The notes below the pieces were generated by a model, which saw nothing but the letters and a program-made list of their open reading frames with translations, did not search any database and was not told the DNA's origin. The translations under genes were made by a program, and so were the position numbers. DNA of 64,000 nt. Source: Mytilus edulis. Its lineage: Eukaryota; Mollusca; Bivalvia; Mytilida; Mytilidae. Location of the stretch: assembly GCF_963676685.1 (NCBI RefSeq), contig NC_092346.1, positions 26,859,133 through 26,923,132 on the forward strand, given 5' to 3'. Positions 1 to 10,737 of this stretch are shown piece after piece (position 1 is the first letter of the stretch; each line of letters begins with the position of its first letter).

Positions 1-37
1 CAGTGACCCTCTTTCTCGTTTGCAGGTAAAACGTTTC
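1..37 (+). mobile_element. DIRS-type retrotransposon fragment at the window edge
   Basis: The first 37 bases match 1498-1534 with one mismatch. They translate to SDPLSRLQVKRF, the junction between RNase H and tyrosine recombinase seen in DIRS/Ngaro retrotransposons. This copy keeps the usual PLSR, whereas the copy at 1.5 kb reads PLFR. The rest of the element lies outside the window, and homology stops after base 37. Confidence 0.5.
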
Positions 38-1068
38 TTTGTTTTTTTTAATTTATTTACCTATATATGCCGTTTTGTAAAGAATATTTTTATTGAATTT
101 GAATTTGTTTCGTTTTTTTTGTTTTTTTCTTTACGCAGCTTTGTATTTAAGCAGATTTTTTTCGTAAGATAGAATAATAACTATTTAAGGACTGCAAGAT
201 TCAACTCTTAAATAAATGGTTAGAATTTTGTCTTTATGGAAGGACCCTATCCCAGTTAATAAGTTTGATATAAAAATGCGAGAGCAAATTTCTAACTCTG
301 ATATGTAAACGCCAAACAAAAGTAAATAAAATAGAAAAATCGAAGTGTAAATAGTTAAAGTGTTAAAGAGTCCCTCTGATGTTTCTTTTTGAATTGTCTT
401 CCATTATCATTTTTATATCCTATTGAATACTGTTAAAAACGTCATATCATTTCATCAATTGCTGATTATATCCCTCTTACCGAACTTAAACAAAAGAGTC
501 TTATTAATTATAGAAATTTTAGGTTAAAAGTCAAACGTTAATGATAGTGGAAAAATAATATTTAAAAAAACAATCAACGTTAAACATTTGTATGTGTGAA
601 AATACAATAATAAAACATTTGTTAAAACAAACTTCTAAGTTATAATTATAGCTTTAAGCAAAATGAACCATAAATTAATTATGCGTTTAGAATAAAATCG
701 AATATGTTGTGTTTCATTTGTTTATATTGGCTGATAGGTTGCAATAAATATGAATTTATCACATCAGTAAAGAAAACTGTTTAATGACGTATGTCAGAAT
801 TGACGATGCGATCAAAGTTATACAAAAATTAGGTCATTTTTCATTGTTCTCTTAATTTGAAATATAGTCCACTTTCAAACAATTATCTATAGGTATTAGA
901 AAGGACCAGTGGTATTTATTTTGCATTAAATCGTGCAATGAATACTATTGCTCTAATAGACCAGCGTGTGGTTGTAGGAGCTCGCTAATTATTTTTGATA
1001 ACTTATCTAGAGATATTTGTTGGATTGCTTCTAACATCTACAAAATTTAACAAATATATAAAGTCATC
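38..1068. other. AT-rich non-coding stretch
   Basis: No coding frame, splice-bounded exon or recognisable repeat is visible here; short A and T runs only. Confidence 0.6.
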
Positions 1069-1185
1069 ATAGATACCAGGACTTAATTTTGTATATACAT
1101 TTGTACGCCAGACGCGCGTTTCGTCTACAAAAGACTCATCAGTGACGCTCGAAGCCAAAAAAGTTAAAAAGGCCAAATATATATC
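1069..1185 (+). repeat. Dispersed repeat R1 (GACGCGCGTTTCGTCT core)
   Basis: This carries the core CCAGACGCGCGTTTCGTCT followed by the downstream motif GACTCATCAGTGACGCTC. Other copies lie at 2974-3035 and 33066-33185 (+), and at 14084-14457 and 58045-58175 (-). The 14-kb copy gives the full length, about 374 bp. The family is a short interspersed element with no coding capacity; its class is unknown to me. Confidence 0.85.
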
Positions 1186-1408
1186 AGCTTTTAGACGATT
1201 TTTTTACTATGGATAAACAAAATGTTTGCGCAGAGAGAACTTTTCATAAATGATTTCTCTTATTAAAAGACTTAATATTTAACTGGCTAAACACAAGGTT
1301 GTTGGCCCTTATGCAGTTATTACATATTTTGGTATTATACTTCATCTTATGGGGTCATTTATGGACTACTAAAAGAATCTTTTTTATTAATAAAGGTCGT
1401 TCTAGATA

Positions 1409-1850
1409 ATGAAACTTATGAGAACGCTTACATTGTATGCCTGTAAAAATAATTTTTGTTTTCGCACCCAACACGTTCCTGGAGTTCAGAATAATATCAG
1501 TGACCCTCTTTTTCGTTTGCAGGTAAAACGTTTCAAGATCCTTGCACCTTTAGCAGACAAAGTACCCCACAAGTTCCCGCCAGTCTCACGAGTAATGTGG
1601 CATTAAAGTCTACAGTGTCAGATTTATGGCGACATGTGTTATCAAATAGACCATTTCAGACTGATAAAGTTGAATATCGAGCTAATACTGCACTTCTTGC
1701 TAGCAACTGGGTTGTCTTGTTAGGTAAACTCATGCCTCCAATTTCTGATGATACTTTGATTTATTTTGTCGCACATTGTTACAAAACCTTGAGACTTTTA
1801 CATACAACCTTTCAAATTGTATTTAATATGTGGATTTCGGTTTTATTATA
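1409..1850 (+). mobile_element. DIRS/Ngaro-like retrotransposon relic (RNase H end and recombinase start)
   Basis: Two overlapping frames (1409-1606 and 1597-1851) together read as the end of a DIRS RNase H domain, with HVPGVQNNISD and LQVKRFKILAPLADKVP. These are followed by the start of a tyrosine recombinase, with PPISDDTLIYFVAHC and LHTTFQIVF. The link between the frames is shifted near 1597-1606, and the reading breaks at about 1850. The catalytic R-H-R-Y part is absent, so the piece is dead. The motif order is that of the family; assignment to DIRS rather than Ngaro is inferred. Confidence 0.65.
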
Positions 1851-2123
1851 ACCAAAGGAACTGTGAACATCCGTTTGATTATACAAATTACTGTGGATTC
1901 ATTTATTTTCGTGGGTATCAATTTTTGGGGATTGAGGAAAAGTTACATTTTCGTGGATATTGGATTTCGTGGTTTTGATAAAATCTGCATACAAGCTTAT
2001 AATATATTTGAAATTCGTTGAACTTTTGAATTCGTTTCAATAGAATCCATGAAAATTGGTATCCCACGAATAATAGTGAATCCACAGTATTGCCAATTCA
2101 CTTGGAAACTCAACATATACCCC

Positions 2124-2412
2124 CTAATGCCTAATTCATTTATCGAGCAGTTTATGTAATGAGATTTACACACAAAAACGATGTTGTTTGTGGCTTTATC
2201 TGCAGGGACAACAACATATTTGTCATTGAGGTAGGACAAGTGTTTTGCAACATTTGGGTCTTTAAAGATTTACGTAGCAAGGGTATTGATAGACTCATTC
2301 AGTTTATTAATTCTGATTTGTATCAACGACCCCACAGCCTTAATCCATTCGGAAAGAGTATCCACAGAATCCAATTATTTACTAAGAAGAAACATCGGAA
2401 CTCAGAAAAATG
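2124..2412 (-). mobile_element. Penelope-like element reverse transcriptase relic
   Basis: On the minus strand the frame contains WIKAVGSLIQIRINKLN, then FKDPNVAKHLSYLNDKY and VVVPADKATNNIVFVCKSHY. I recognise this string from the region before the reverse transcriptase palm of Penelope-like elements in molluscs and cnidarians. One in-frame stop lies near 2280, and homology is lost after NELGI at about 2124, so only about 95 residues of a dead copy remain. The family call rests on memory of the VVPADKA motif. Confidence 0.6.
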
Positions 2413-2420
2413 CACATAGC

Positions 2421-2973
2421 GTTCCCCCGGGGTAATGGGTTGCAACGTTTGGGTCAATGGGTTAGCAACACCCGGAGTTATGCGTGTTTTTAACGACGGC
2501 CATTAGCCAATAAAAATCCGAGAAATATACTAAGTCATTTTTTTTGCCATGCTGTTTCTTTCCCACTAATATGGTTTATGGATTTCCCTCTTGGTATCTT
2601 TTTCTCTCTTTTCATAATGTTTTGCATTATTGGTGTTGTTGTCATTATGTCCTGATTTTGACTGTAGCTTCTTCTCTGTTTTCTTACCCAACTATTTAAT
2701 GACGGGTATTCAAAATGAGCTCATCACTGAACTTATCCAATCGTTTATAAACATTCGTTATAGAAGTGAGATCAAATCATGATATTAATGTGAGAAAGGC
2801 AGAGGAACAACATACAATCATCATGGTTCCAGAGACAAACTCAATTCCAAAGTAGACCAAGTAGGGCATTAACTGTGTAATTTTGTAGTAATTGTGTTAA
2901 GGTATCATATATGGACACAGTATTCATCGCAATAAAAATGACAGTAACGTAATTGTGTCTAAAATATATAAAG
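2421..2973. other. Non-coding stretch
   Basis: No gene or repeat is recognised. Short open frames here have no splice context or family resemblance. Confidence 0.5.
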
Positions 2974-3035
2974 CAAATAGTTATCAAAAGTACCAGGATT
3001 ATAATTTTATACGCCAGACGCGCGTTTCGTCTTCG
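2974..3035 (+). repeat. R1 dispersed repeat, truncated copy
   Basis: The copy begins with AGTTATCAAAAGTACCAGG, the typical R1 end, and runs through the GACGCGCGTTTCGTCT core. It then stops abruptly where a 93-bp direct repeat starts, so it is truncated. Confidence 0.8.
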
Positions 3036-3128
3036 TTTACAAAAGAAGACAAGAATTTTGAAGCTTAACAGTCTACTTCATTCGTCATGTTCGTATCAAA
3101 GTAGATAAAAATATAATACTTAAATTCA
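3036..3128 (+). repeat. 93-bp exact direct repeat, copy 1
   Basis: This is identical base for base to 3931-4023. The two copies are 895 bp apart start to start, with 802 bp between them, and they diverge sharply at both ends. The sequence is not coding. Confidence 0.9.
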
Positions 3129-3930
3129 TTCTTAATCAGCAGCTACTTTTACGAATACTAATGAACATATACGTACCATGTGTACCGACACATTTACGTT
3201 AAATTCATGAGATTTACTAGCATTACAGTATTATGAAGATAATGAGGTTATTGGAAACTGGATTCAAAATTAAATTGTCGGAGCTATAGACTGTAAATTC
3301 AGAAATTATTGTGTGTATTTAATATTGCGGTTTTTTTTATGAATTAACAAATGTGCGAATTTAATTATTGCATTTTGAGGTAAGGCTACATACAGATATA
3401 TGTTCTATATATCAGATTGCGAGTTATTGCGATACTCATTGAGTCGCATTGTTTACTTAAATAAAAAAGATCTCCCAATAATTTCTGAATTTACAGGAGT
3501 AAAAAAGGATACACCTTCAAACTAAACACAGAACAAAAACTTTTGTCTGGATCATAGATAAACGTAGGTGAAAAACTGCCAAAATAGGTGCAATTTGGGA
3601 ACACTCTTATAACTTTGTTAAAGTCATTGTAAATGTCTGGTTTCCAATCTAAAAATAACTTTACAGTCTGAAACAAAAAGTGACGAATACGTCCAAATCT
3701 AAATACATGAAATGTATCTCGTTTGTGATTATACAGATATTCTAATTGAGTTAACATGAATTTATCAATGTTTTAGACTCTTTGTAAGATTTTGAACACA
3801 AATCAATTTAAAACTTTAGATATTTGTTAATTTTTGAAATGTTTAGTTGTCGCTAAAACGACCATGGAGTTTACCATTGCATATTTTTGTTGTGTGAAGT
3901 ACACAAAAACAGCAAATATGAGAACTGCAA
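3129..3930. other. Segment between two exact direct repeats
   Basis: AT-rich with no credible gene. A minus-strand 88-residue frame (3491-3757) shows no family signature. Exact 93-bp repeats on both sides suggest either a recent duplication or an inserted unit bounded by terminal direct repeats. Confidence 0.5.
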
Positions 3931-4023
3931 TTTACAAAAGAAGACAAGAATTTTGAAGCTTAACAGTCTACTTCATTCGTCATGTTCGTATCAAAGTAGA
4001 TAAAAATATAATACTTAAATTCA
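3931..4023 (+). repeat. 93-bp exact direct repeat, copy 2
   Basis: Second copy of the repeat at 3036-3128, with no mismatch. The flanks are unrelated to those of copy 1. Confidence 0.9.
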
Positions 4024-4142
4024 CTGATATGGTAATAGTTTACTTTTTCTTAAAATATCTCAAATCAATTTTCTATTTTTTATTCGATATATGTGATAGT
4101 AGTTTTATTAGTTGATTGATAAATTTTCGAGTCTTGTGTGTA

Positions 4143-5462
4143 TATATGTTACAGTGAATTTGTATAATCAGTGATTATGTAGAATCCCTGAAGTTTTCAG
4201 AGATTATGTAGAATCACTGGCCAGTTTAGGGATTATATATAATCACTAAAATTTTCAGGGATTATGTATAATCACTGGAAAAAACTTCAGGGATTATACA
4301 TAATAACTGAAATGAAGAAATAGTTTTTAATATTTATAAAGAAAATGAATAAAAGTTAAATAATTTATGCTATAAAATCATATTAAAACAGCATTACACT
4401 GTATAAACATAAATTGTAAAATGTTAAGCGTATAATACCAAAATGATAATCTTATTTTTTTAAAATGCTAGGCACAATATATTAAAATGTTAAACACAAT
4501 ATATATATTAAAATAATATTCTTCACATCTGTTTTTACCACAATATCCACATTTTAGAAAACATTTTCCTTCACATATCGAATCAGAATTTAAGACCCGC
4601 CTAGGAGAAATAAAATGTTCAGTAAAAACATCTTTAGGTATCCCCGAAAAAATGGAATTAGCAACTTGGAACTGGTTCAAGTAAGATACATGATGATGTT
4701 TTTTTGGCCAGGCGATATCCTTTTCAAACTTTTGATGAACAATTACCATAATTATGTTTTTTGGGATATCCTTTCCTTTTTTACCCTGTGGAATTGCTAT
4801 GAGAATATTACACCAAATGCCAGCTTCTTCTAAAATTTTGTTTTAATTGTTAATCCTTAGTTTTTCTATACATTTAGATCGGTAAGTTCTCTCTGTTTGA
4901 ATTTCTTGTTCATTTGAACAAAAACAAAAAATGGTCCATAATCTTCTTCACCATTTGTTTCACATGTACCACAAATGACATGATCTGTGGATTTACAAAT
5001 AAAACATGAATATCCATTGGACGCTGGTTTTTAATAAACAAAAAATACATGTTAAGTTATCTCTATAATGGGAATCGTGATATTATTGGTTTTGAAGCCT
5101 TTAACTATATTATCTCACACCCTGTGTTGGTTATATCTTTAAGATCCTCCTCTGTGTTTAAAAACAAAATTATTTCATCTGGCAAGGAATATATAGACAA
5201 GAAATATGAAAGACACAAATGATAATTTGTCTATATTTTTTTTTTATCCACTGAACAAAGGATCTTGAAATTATTCATAATCCCTGAAATTATATTAGGG
5301 AATTTGTAGAATAATTATAAAAAAGTTCAGTGATTATGTAAAATCACTGGTCATTTTCAGGGATTATACATAATTACTAATGATTTTAGTGATTCTACAT
5401 ATTCCCTGAAAAATCAGAGATTCTACATAATCCCTGATTATACAAATTCACTGTAACATATA
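4143..5462. mobile_element. 1.3-kb element with long, internally repetitive terminal inverted repeats (element T1)
   Basis: The left end (4143 on) reads TATATGTTACAGTGAATTTG, and the right end (to 5462) is its reverse complement. Each terminal arm is about 180 bp (4143-4320 and 5268-5462). Each is built from a repeated motif of the type GGGATTATRYATAATCACTG, in both orientations. A TA target duplication is compatible with the ends. No transposase is seen, but a cysteine-rich coding relic lies inside (4468-5033). The architecture, length and outermost TATATGT match the element at 24076-25377, although the arm sequence differs. It is probably a cut-and-paste element or its non-autonomous relative. 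Confidence 0.8.
4468..5033 (-). pseudogene. Cysteine-rich coding relic inside element T1
   Basis: Two minus-strand stretches look coding. Upstream (5033 to 4866) the frame contains CFICKSTDHVICGTCE, a CxxC-x8-CxxC pattern, followed by an acidic stretch and a stop. After a possible 3' splice site (TTTTAG near 4859), a second frame of about 130 residues runs 4858-4468. It holds IAWPKKHHHVSYLNQFQ and, near the end, a second cluster CEGKCFLKCGYCGKNRC. The two blocks could be exons of one zinc-binding protein, but I could not find a donor that joins them in phase, so the copy may be broken. I do not recognise the family. It could be the element's own protein or a captured host fragment. Confidence 0.4.
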
Positions 5463-5959
5463 CATGAATGTCTGAAATGGGGAGGATGATTATCTAGTAT
5501 ATCAAATGTTTAATGTATAAAATACGAAGTTAACATAAGTCTTTGTATATAGAAAAAAGGAAATTTGATATGATTGCCAATGAGATAACTATCCACTAGA
5601 TGTCACCCTTTCGTTTCCTAAATTAGGAACCAGATAGTATAGCAATCAAGTGTGCGCTTGAATATAACGAATAAAGGAAATCGCCAATAAGATAATACAT
5701 TATGCAGATTTTACGATAAAAAAAAACAGACGACATTGTTAAAGTGTTTTCGTAGTATTTTCGTCCAAAACAATGAATTTGAAAATTTTGCAAAATACAA
5801 GTTGAATGTAAAACTAAGACTGCTTTTTGCTTTATTGCGGGAAATGACGGAAATCACTTGAAATCATCTACAATCACAAACTATAAATTTTTCCTTTTTT
5901 TTTAATTTATGTTGAAGAGGTAAAGAAAACGCGAGATATATCACCAAAACACATTTACT
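5463..5959. other. Non-coding stretch with a short R2 head
   Basis: Bases 5565-5595 carry GATTGCCAATGAGATAACTA, a variant of the R2 repeat head. Nothing else is recognised. Confidence 0.5.
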
Positions 5960-6118
5960 ATTAAAACAGATGGTGGTGCACGGGAGTATGTGTTTCAACA
6001 CATAGATGAGTTTGATAAGAATCGTCTTGAAGCAAGAATGTACGTCAGAGTGGGTGATCTTCTCCGTCCAGTATTTTCATTTAAATTGTATCTTGAAAAA
6101 CTTCATATCCTTTCCTAG
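5960..6118 (+). mobile_element. Crypton/DUF3504-like tyrosine recombinase relic
   Basis: A 52-residue open stretch with no start codon reads DGGAREYVFQHIDEFDKN, then ARMYV and SFKLYLEKLH. This order (REYV-x-IDE-DKN, RMY, SFKxYLxKLH) is what I recall from DUF3504 proteins of Crypton recombinases and their host relatives (ZMYM, QRICH1 and KCTD1 types). The frame stops at 6118, and a short related-looking continuation (MHWMEQAYQISTFYKPVDIR) follows in another frame. The catalytic tail is not visible. Decayed fragment. Confidence 0.5.
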
Positions 6119-6461
6119 ATGCATTGGATGGAGCAGGCATACCAAATTAGCACATTCTACAAGCCAGTTGACATAAGGATGAAGCTTTTATACGACGTTA
6201 TTCCAAAAGAATAAGTGAACATAAGCAACGTGAGATATCGTATAGCTTAAACAATATACTGGAAAGTGACGGATGTTTATGAACTGCTGCATAAAAGTGA
6301 TCATTATATGAATCAGGACTTTGGACCTATTTCAGCTGGAATAGAAGCTTTGTTATTATAAAACAGTAATTGAAAAAACCTTTCTATGGCTATAAACTAG
6401 GTTGCTGCTCAAGGTATGTGTGTATCTGATTACGTAGACAAGTAACACTAAACTTTACCAG

Positions 6462-6695
6462 TTTCTTCAAAAAGTAAAATCACAAAAATACTGAACTCCG
6501 AGGAAAATTCAAAACGGAAAGTCCCTAATCAAATGGCAAAATCAAATGATAAATCACATCAAACGAATGGACAACAACTGTCATATTCCTGACTTGGTAC
6601 AGGCATTTTCAAATGTAGAAAATGGTTGATTGAACCTGGTTTTATAGCGCTAAACCTCTCACTTGTATGACAGTCTCATCAAATTCAATTATATT
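6462..6695 (+). repeat. Dispersed repeat R5
   Basis: This contains AACTCCGAGGAAAATTCAAA, CTGTCATATTCCTGACTTGG and AAACCTCTCACTTGTATGAC in that order. Further copies are at 13400-13620, 52040-52175 and the window end (+), and at 51285-51500 (-). It is non-coding. Confidence 0.85.
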
Positions 6696-8094
6696 TCAAA
6701 TGTTCAGCTATCCATGAACAATTTACAGTCATGGTGGAACACTAACACAATGCGTATATGTCCAAATATTAATAACAGTGTTGACAATTTCAACATTCAC
6801 AAGTCATTTTCAAATTATGTTCTACCAACTAAAGAGTTAAATTTCATTCTATGTCGAATGTTATTCTTACAGAAAGTTAAAATTAATTCTGTTGATTTTT
6901 TTCATTTACAAAATGTATACGACCTTTGTATTTTTACTGTTGAAATTTTTTTCTTGTTTCTTTTTTTATTTTCCTAATTTCTTATGACAAATAAACTTGA
7001 AACAAAAATTTCGGGTAGATGTGTACATGAGAGATATTTATATTTCGGTTAAATGTTGAATGTTAAATGTTAAATGTCAATGTACTAGTTTTTTTCAAAG
7101 TATAACCAGATAGTTTTTAAATTACTAACCGACCGGCGGAACCCCATCTAACACAGTGCCCGACGTTTTTTTATACCCATGTAGAGTTGCTCTGTTGTGC
7201 AGATACTATGTATTCAAACCGCTTACATAAACTAAACAGTCAAATAAGGATTGAAATGGTAACGGTTTGTGCGGATTCATAAATCTCACTATATTATTAT
7301 AATTAAAGTCAGGCTATATGGACTTTTCATAGTTGTAGTTTGTTTGTCTATGTTTTGAAGTCTGGTAGTTTTTCGGAGGATTCTGTCCTCCTTATCAATA
7401 ACACTCGTCTAAAATATGTAAAATATAGACATAATATAATATATATGTAGAGAGAGAGAGCAAATTTCCTAAGTATCGTGAGTCCAGATTAAAATTACGG
7501 TTTATATCATTTTCTCTATTGGCATTCCTGATAGCAAAGGTCTTTTGAAAAGAAAGAATGACATGTTTTCGGTGAAGATATAAGAGGTTTTAACTTTAAA
7601 GTATGCAGATATTACTTGATATATATATACATAGTTTGGTGGAGTATATGGCTATTTTATAACATTTAAATTAATATTGAAAAATACAACTTTGATTAAA
7701 AGTACATATTTCATAATTTTTGGAAGAAATTGTTACGTGTTTGAACAGCGTTGATAAACTATGTCCTTAACAATTGCAACCAGTCTCTTCTTAATTTCCA
7801 GAATGTGTATCAATTAGCGTTAAGGCCTTTGGAAATAATGATTTGGGTAATTGCACCTAAAATATTTTATTATCAATGAGTGAATAGCTAACATATTATT
7901 GAACATAACTTTTGAATAATTTTCATTTGTTGATTTCATTGAATCAGGTATTTGACAAAACGCTTACACATTCCATTGTGTCGTTACGTCTGCAAAGAAT
8001 ATCTCTTTCTAAATCTAAACTTTTCTTAAATATCTGAAAGTTGAAAACAAAACTGTCTGATTTTGTATAGTACGATGTGGAATTTGAAGACAAA
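6696..8094. other. Non-coding stretch
   Basis: A short GA-rich tract lies near 7450. The open frames here are low-complexity T-rich translations with no family resemblance. Confidence 0.5.
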
Positions 8095-8365
8095 ATGTAT
8101 CCGTCTCGCAGTATATATAGACAACATCGATCTTTAAAAGAAAGGCGAAAGATACCAGTGGGACATTCAAACTCATAAGTCGAAAATAAACTGACAATGA
8201 CATGGCTAAAAAAGAAAAATACCAACAGACAAATAATAGTACACAACACAACAAAGAACACTACATTCTGAGCAACACGAACCCCACCAAAAACTGGGGG
8301 TGATATCAGGTGATCCGGAATGTTAAGCAGATCCTGCTCTACGTGGCACCCGTTTTTAAATCTGC
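8095..8365 (-). repeat. Dispersed repeat R4
   Basis: The copy carries ACATGGCTAAAAAAG, CGAACCCCACCAAAAACT and AAGCAGATCCTGCTC in order. Copies also lie at 30790-31035 and in both arms of the palindrome at 58864-59955. Open frames across it on the minus strand are shared by all copies and look like a by-product of the repeat rather than a gene. Confidence 0.8.
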
Positions 8366-8869
8366 ATATACATCTATTTGATGTTAGCGTTACAAGCACC
8401 TGTGAGTATTCTGTGATATGGTTTGTTGTATACTTGTTTTTCTTTTACATTTATTTCCCCCTCCGTTATCATGGTTATTCAATGCTGTGAATCGATGAAC
8501 CACAAATTCATTCCGTTGCTCAAAAAGTCTCATATTTATTTGTCAATTCTTGTAAGATATATTGGTATGGTTCTGGTTTAAAACAAAATACGAAAAACCT
8601 AAATGAAATGGAAACATATTAAGTCGCGTAATAAGAGTACGCTCAGCCTAACATACAAATAGAAAGACAAAAGTCAAAGAATATTAAAAAGTTGTTAAAT
8701 TTGAAAAGTTTGCGTTCCAGAATTGAAACATATTACAAACAGAGACAATTTTGAAGTGTGTGCTAAACAGCAGAAGAACTTTTAAAAAGTTAGGCTTAGT
8801 GACAGTTTGAGAATAAAACTAATAGACATAAACGAAAACTAAATACAATTTCAAAATTGATGATCATGA
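8366..8869. other. Non-coding stretch
   Basis: Nothing recognised. Confidence 0.5.
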
Positions 8870-9052
8870 TTGATGGTAGCATGTTCAGGACGACGAGAAC
8901 AATTTAATGCAGGCGGCGTCGCCACGATGTCACAGACGCAAGGTTCGAATTCCGTTGAGGCAAGACCAAAAATTACTTACGCAAAATTTGCAGATCTAAT
9001 ATTGTTTAGACAATTCATAAATATATATTTATATCTGTGTGTGTGTGTGTGT
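8870..9052 (+). mobile_element. tRNA-related SINE
   Basis: The head carries a GGTTCGAATTCC box close to the RNA polymerase III B-box consensus (8942-8953), with a possible A-box-like TGGTAGCATGT about 70 bp upstream. The body continues to about 9030 and ends in an AT then (TG)n microsatellite (9023-9050), which is how many mollusc SINEs end. The box spacing is that of a tRNA-derived promoter. Family assignment is from memory. Confidence 0.6.
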
Positions 9053-10148
9053 GATGAACACAAACGATTTTTTAAATCGCATAGCTTGTTAAGATCTGTT
9101 AACATGTCGTCATATTTTGTCGCAAAACACGCTCCATACATCAGTCAACTAGACACCCGTGGCTTGGCCTATGCATATAGATTGTCGCGACTTCTCGAAA
9201 ATGAATTGATGGAAATCCCAGAAAATTGCAATAATAGATTGGACATAAAGTTGTGTACCTGCTAATAGTTTAATTTTAATCTTATTTAATACGGGGAGGG
9301 GTTATACATACATGCACCAAAACAAAAGAATTGACTTTGCCATTTTTAAATATATTTATTGGAGAGAGTAGTTGACACAGATATCCCTTGGAAAACCTCT
9401 TACGTTTACCCCCACAAAAAAAAGACAAACTGATTTCTAGTTTGATAAAATAATCATAACTAAATAATTTTAATCTTCCTGGTATTACTAGTACTTAACA
9501 ATTGCTAATCTATTCTCGAAAACCACATATCAGTAGCAATCTACGATAATTGTGATGTCAAACATCGAGGAATATACCAAACTTCATTTATTAAATTTCA
9601 ATGACCAAAAAATCTAAATAAATAGAACGTCATCGCCTCACGCCAAAGATTATCACTCAGTATACGTGAATCGTTTTATATCTAAATAATAATTTTTAGG
9701 ACTCAAACACATATTCATTAATTAACTGCTTAGATATGAAGGTATAATTGCATTTAACCACAGATGTCCCTGATTTGACCAGAGACATATTTACATGTAC
9801 ATGTGTATATATGTCTCTGCTTAAATGGACTGCGCAATAGTTTAAGTTTGCTAACCATCTCCAATGTGAACACAGCATGGGTTTCGGAAAACTTTTACTC
9901 AGGCATTTCTAATTAATTAACTAATGATGTGGGATATCATTCAATGTCGATAAACACTTATCTCAGGCTATAGTAACTGCAAAATGCTATAATGCATATT
10001 CATTAGGTCTAATTAATTACCTATTACGCAGTTGGCCATAGAAAAGAACAGATGTATTACGAAAAGACTTCCGGTGTTCCGAAAGACTACAGTGGTCGTC
10101 CAATATATACTGCATGAACCTTCAGGGGTTCATGGTTCATGCAACAAG
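9053..10148. other. Non-coding stretch with one small hairpin
   Basis: An imperfect hairpin at 9779-9817 starts AGAGACATAT and ends ATATGTCTCT; similar arms recur at 43688-43720. An open stretch ending in a 52-codon frame at 9104-9262 is not recognised. Confidence 0.5.
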
Positions 10149-10248
10149 TAACCCGAATAATTCAGTCCCTCTCCGTAATCGATCTCTCCTACATGTTAAT
10201 GTAGTAATCGTAGATCAGCGGAATATAACAACTGAATTATTCGGGTTA
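10149..10248. repeat. 100-bp fold-back sequence
   Basis: The outer arms TAACCCGAATAATTCAGT (10149-10166) and its exact reverse complement (10231-10248) enclose inner imperfect arms centred on CTACATGTTAATGTAG. The whole can fold into one long stem. It may be a small inverted-repeat element. Confidence 0.8.
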
Positions 10249-10737
10249 TTTAACAAGTGATAATAGTTTGATAGAACAATCAACAGATGATAGAAATTTC
10301 ATTACTCGATACGGCTTCTGTTTATGGCACACGCCAAGGATGATTAAAGGTAAATACCGGCAATAATAGAAAGAGGAATGTTGTCAATAGTTAAACATCG
10401 TCATCGATAGGAAGGTAGATGCCGAAAAAAAACCCAACATTTAATAAACTTTCAACACGGCAAAAAAATACTCACTATTCAACACTCCAATGCGAACATT
10501 AAAGGACCTTCAGCATGATCAAGAAGTTCCGAACTGACAGCACGGTTAACTACAATGACCCAAAGACAATATACATGCTCCCCAGTGACACTGACAGTGT
10601 TTAGATTATCAACCCCACAAACTGTTACAATGATCAGGATTACTTTAGCAGGATGGGCAGAATCCTCTTGAATGGGTTAAGCCATTTTCAAATGATTTTT
10701 GTAGTTTGTTCTTATGTTGTGCTGTTACATCACTGTC
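10249..10737. other. Non-coding stretch
   Basis: No gene or repeat recognised. Confidence 0.5.

Noticed and set aside
4143-4320. Possible CRISPR-like array from regularly spaced words
   Set aside because: The words are diverged, occur in both orientations and reappear inverted at 5268-5462. They are transposon arms in a eukaryotic genome.
7944-8399. 151-codon minus frame with hydrophobic segments
   Set aside because: It lies over repeat R4. The same reading appears at 30.8 kb and in both arms of the palindrome, so it follows from the repeat.
8870-9265. 131-codon frame
   Set aside because: Its first half is the tRNA-related SINE and its microsatellite; the remaining 52 codons from 9104 are not recognised and lack support.
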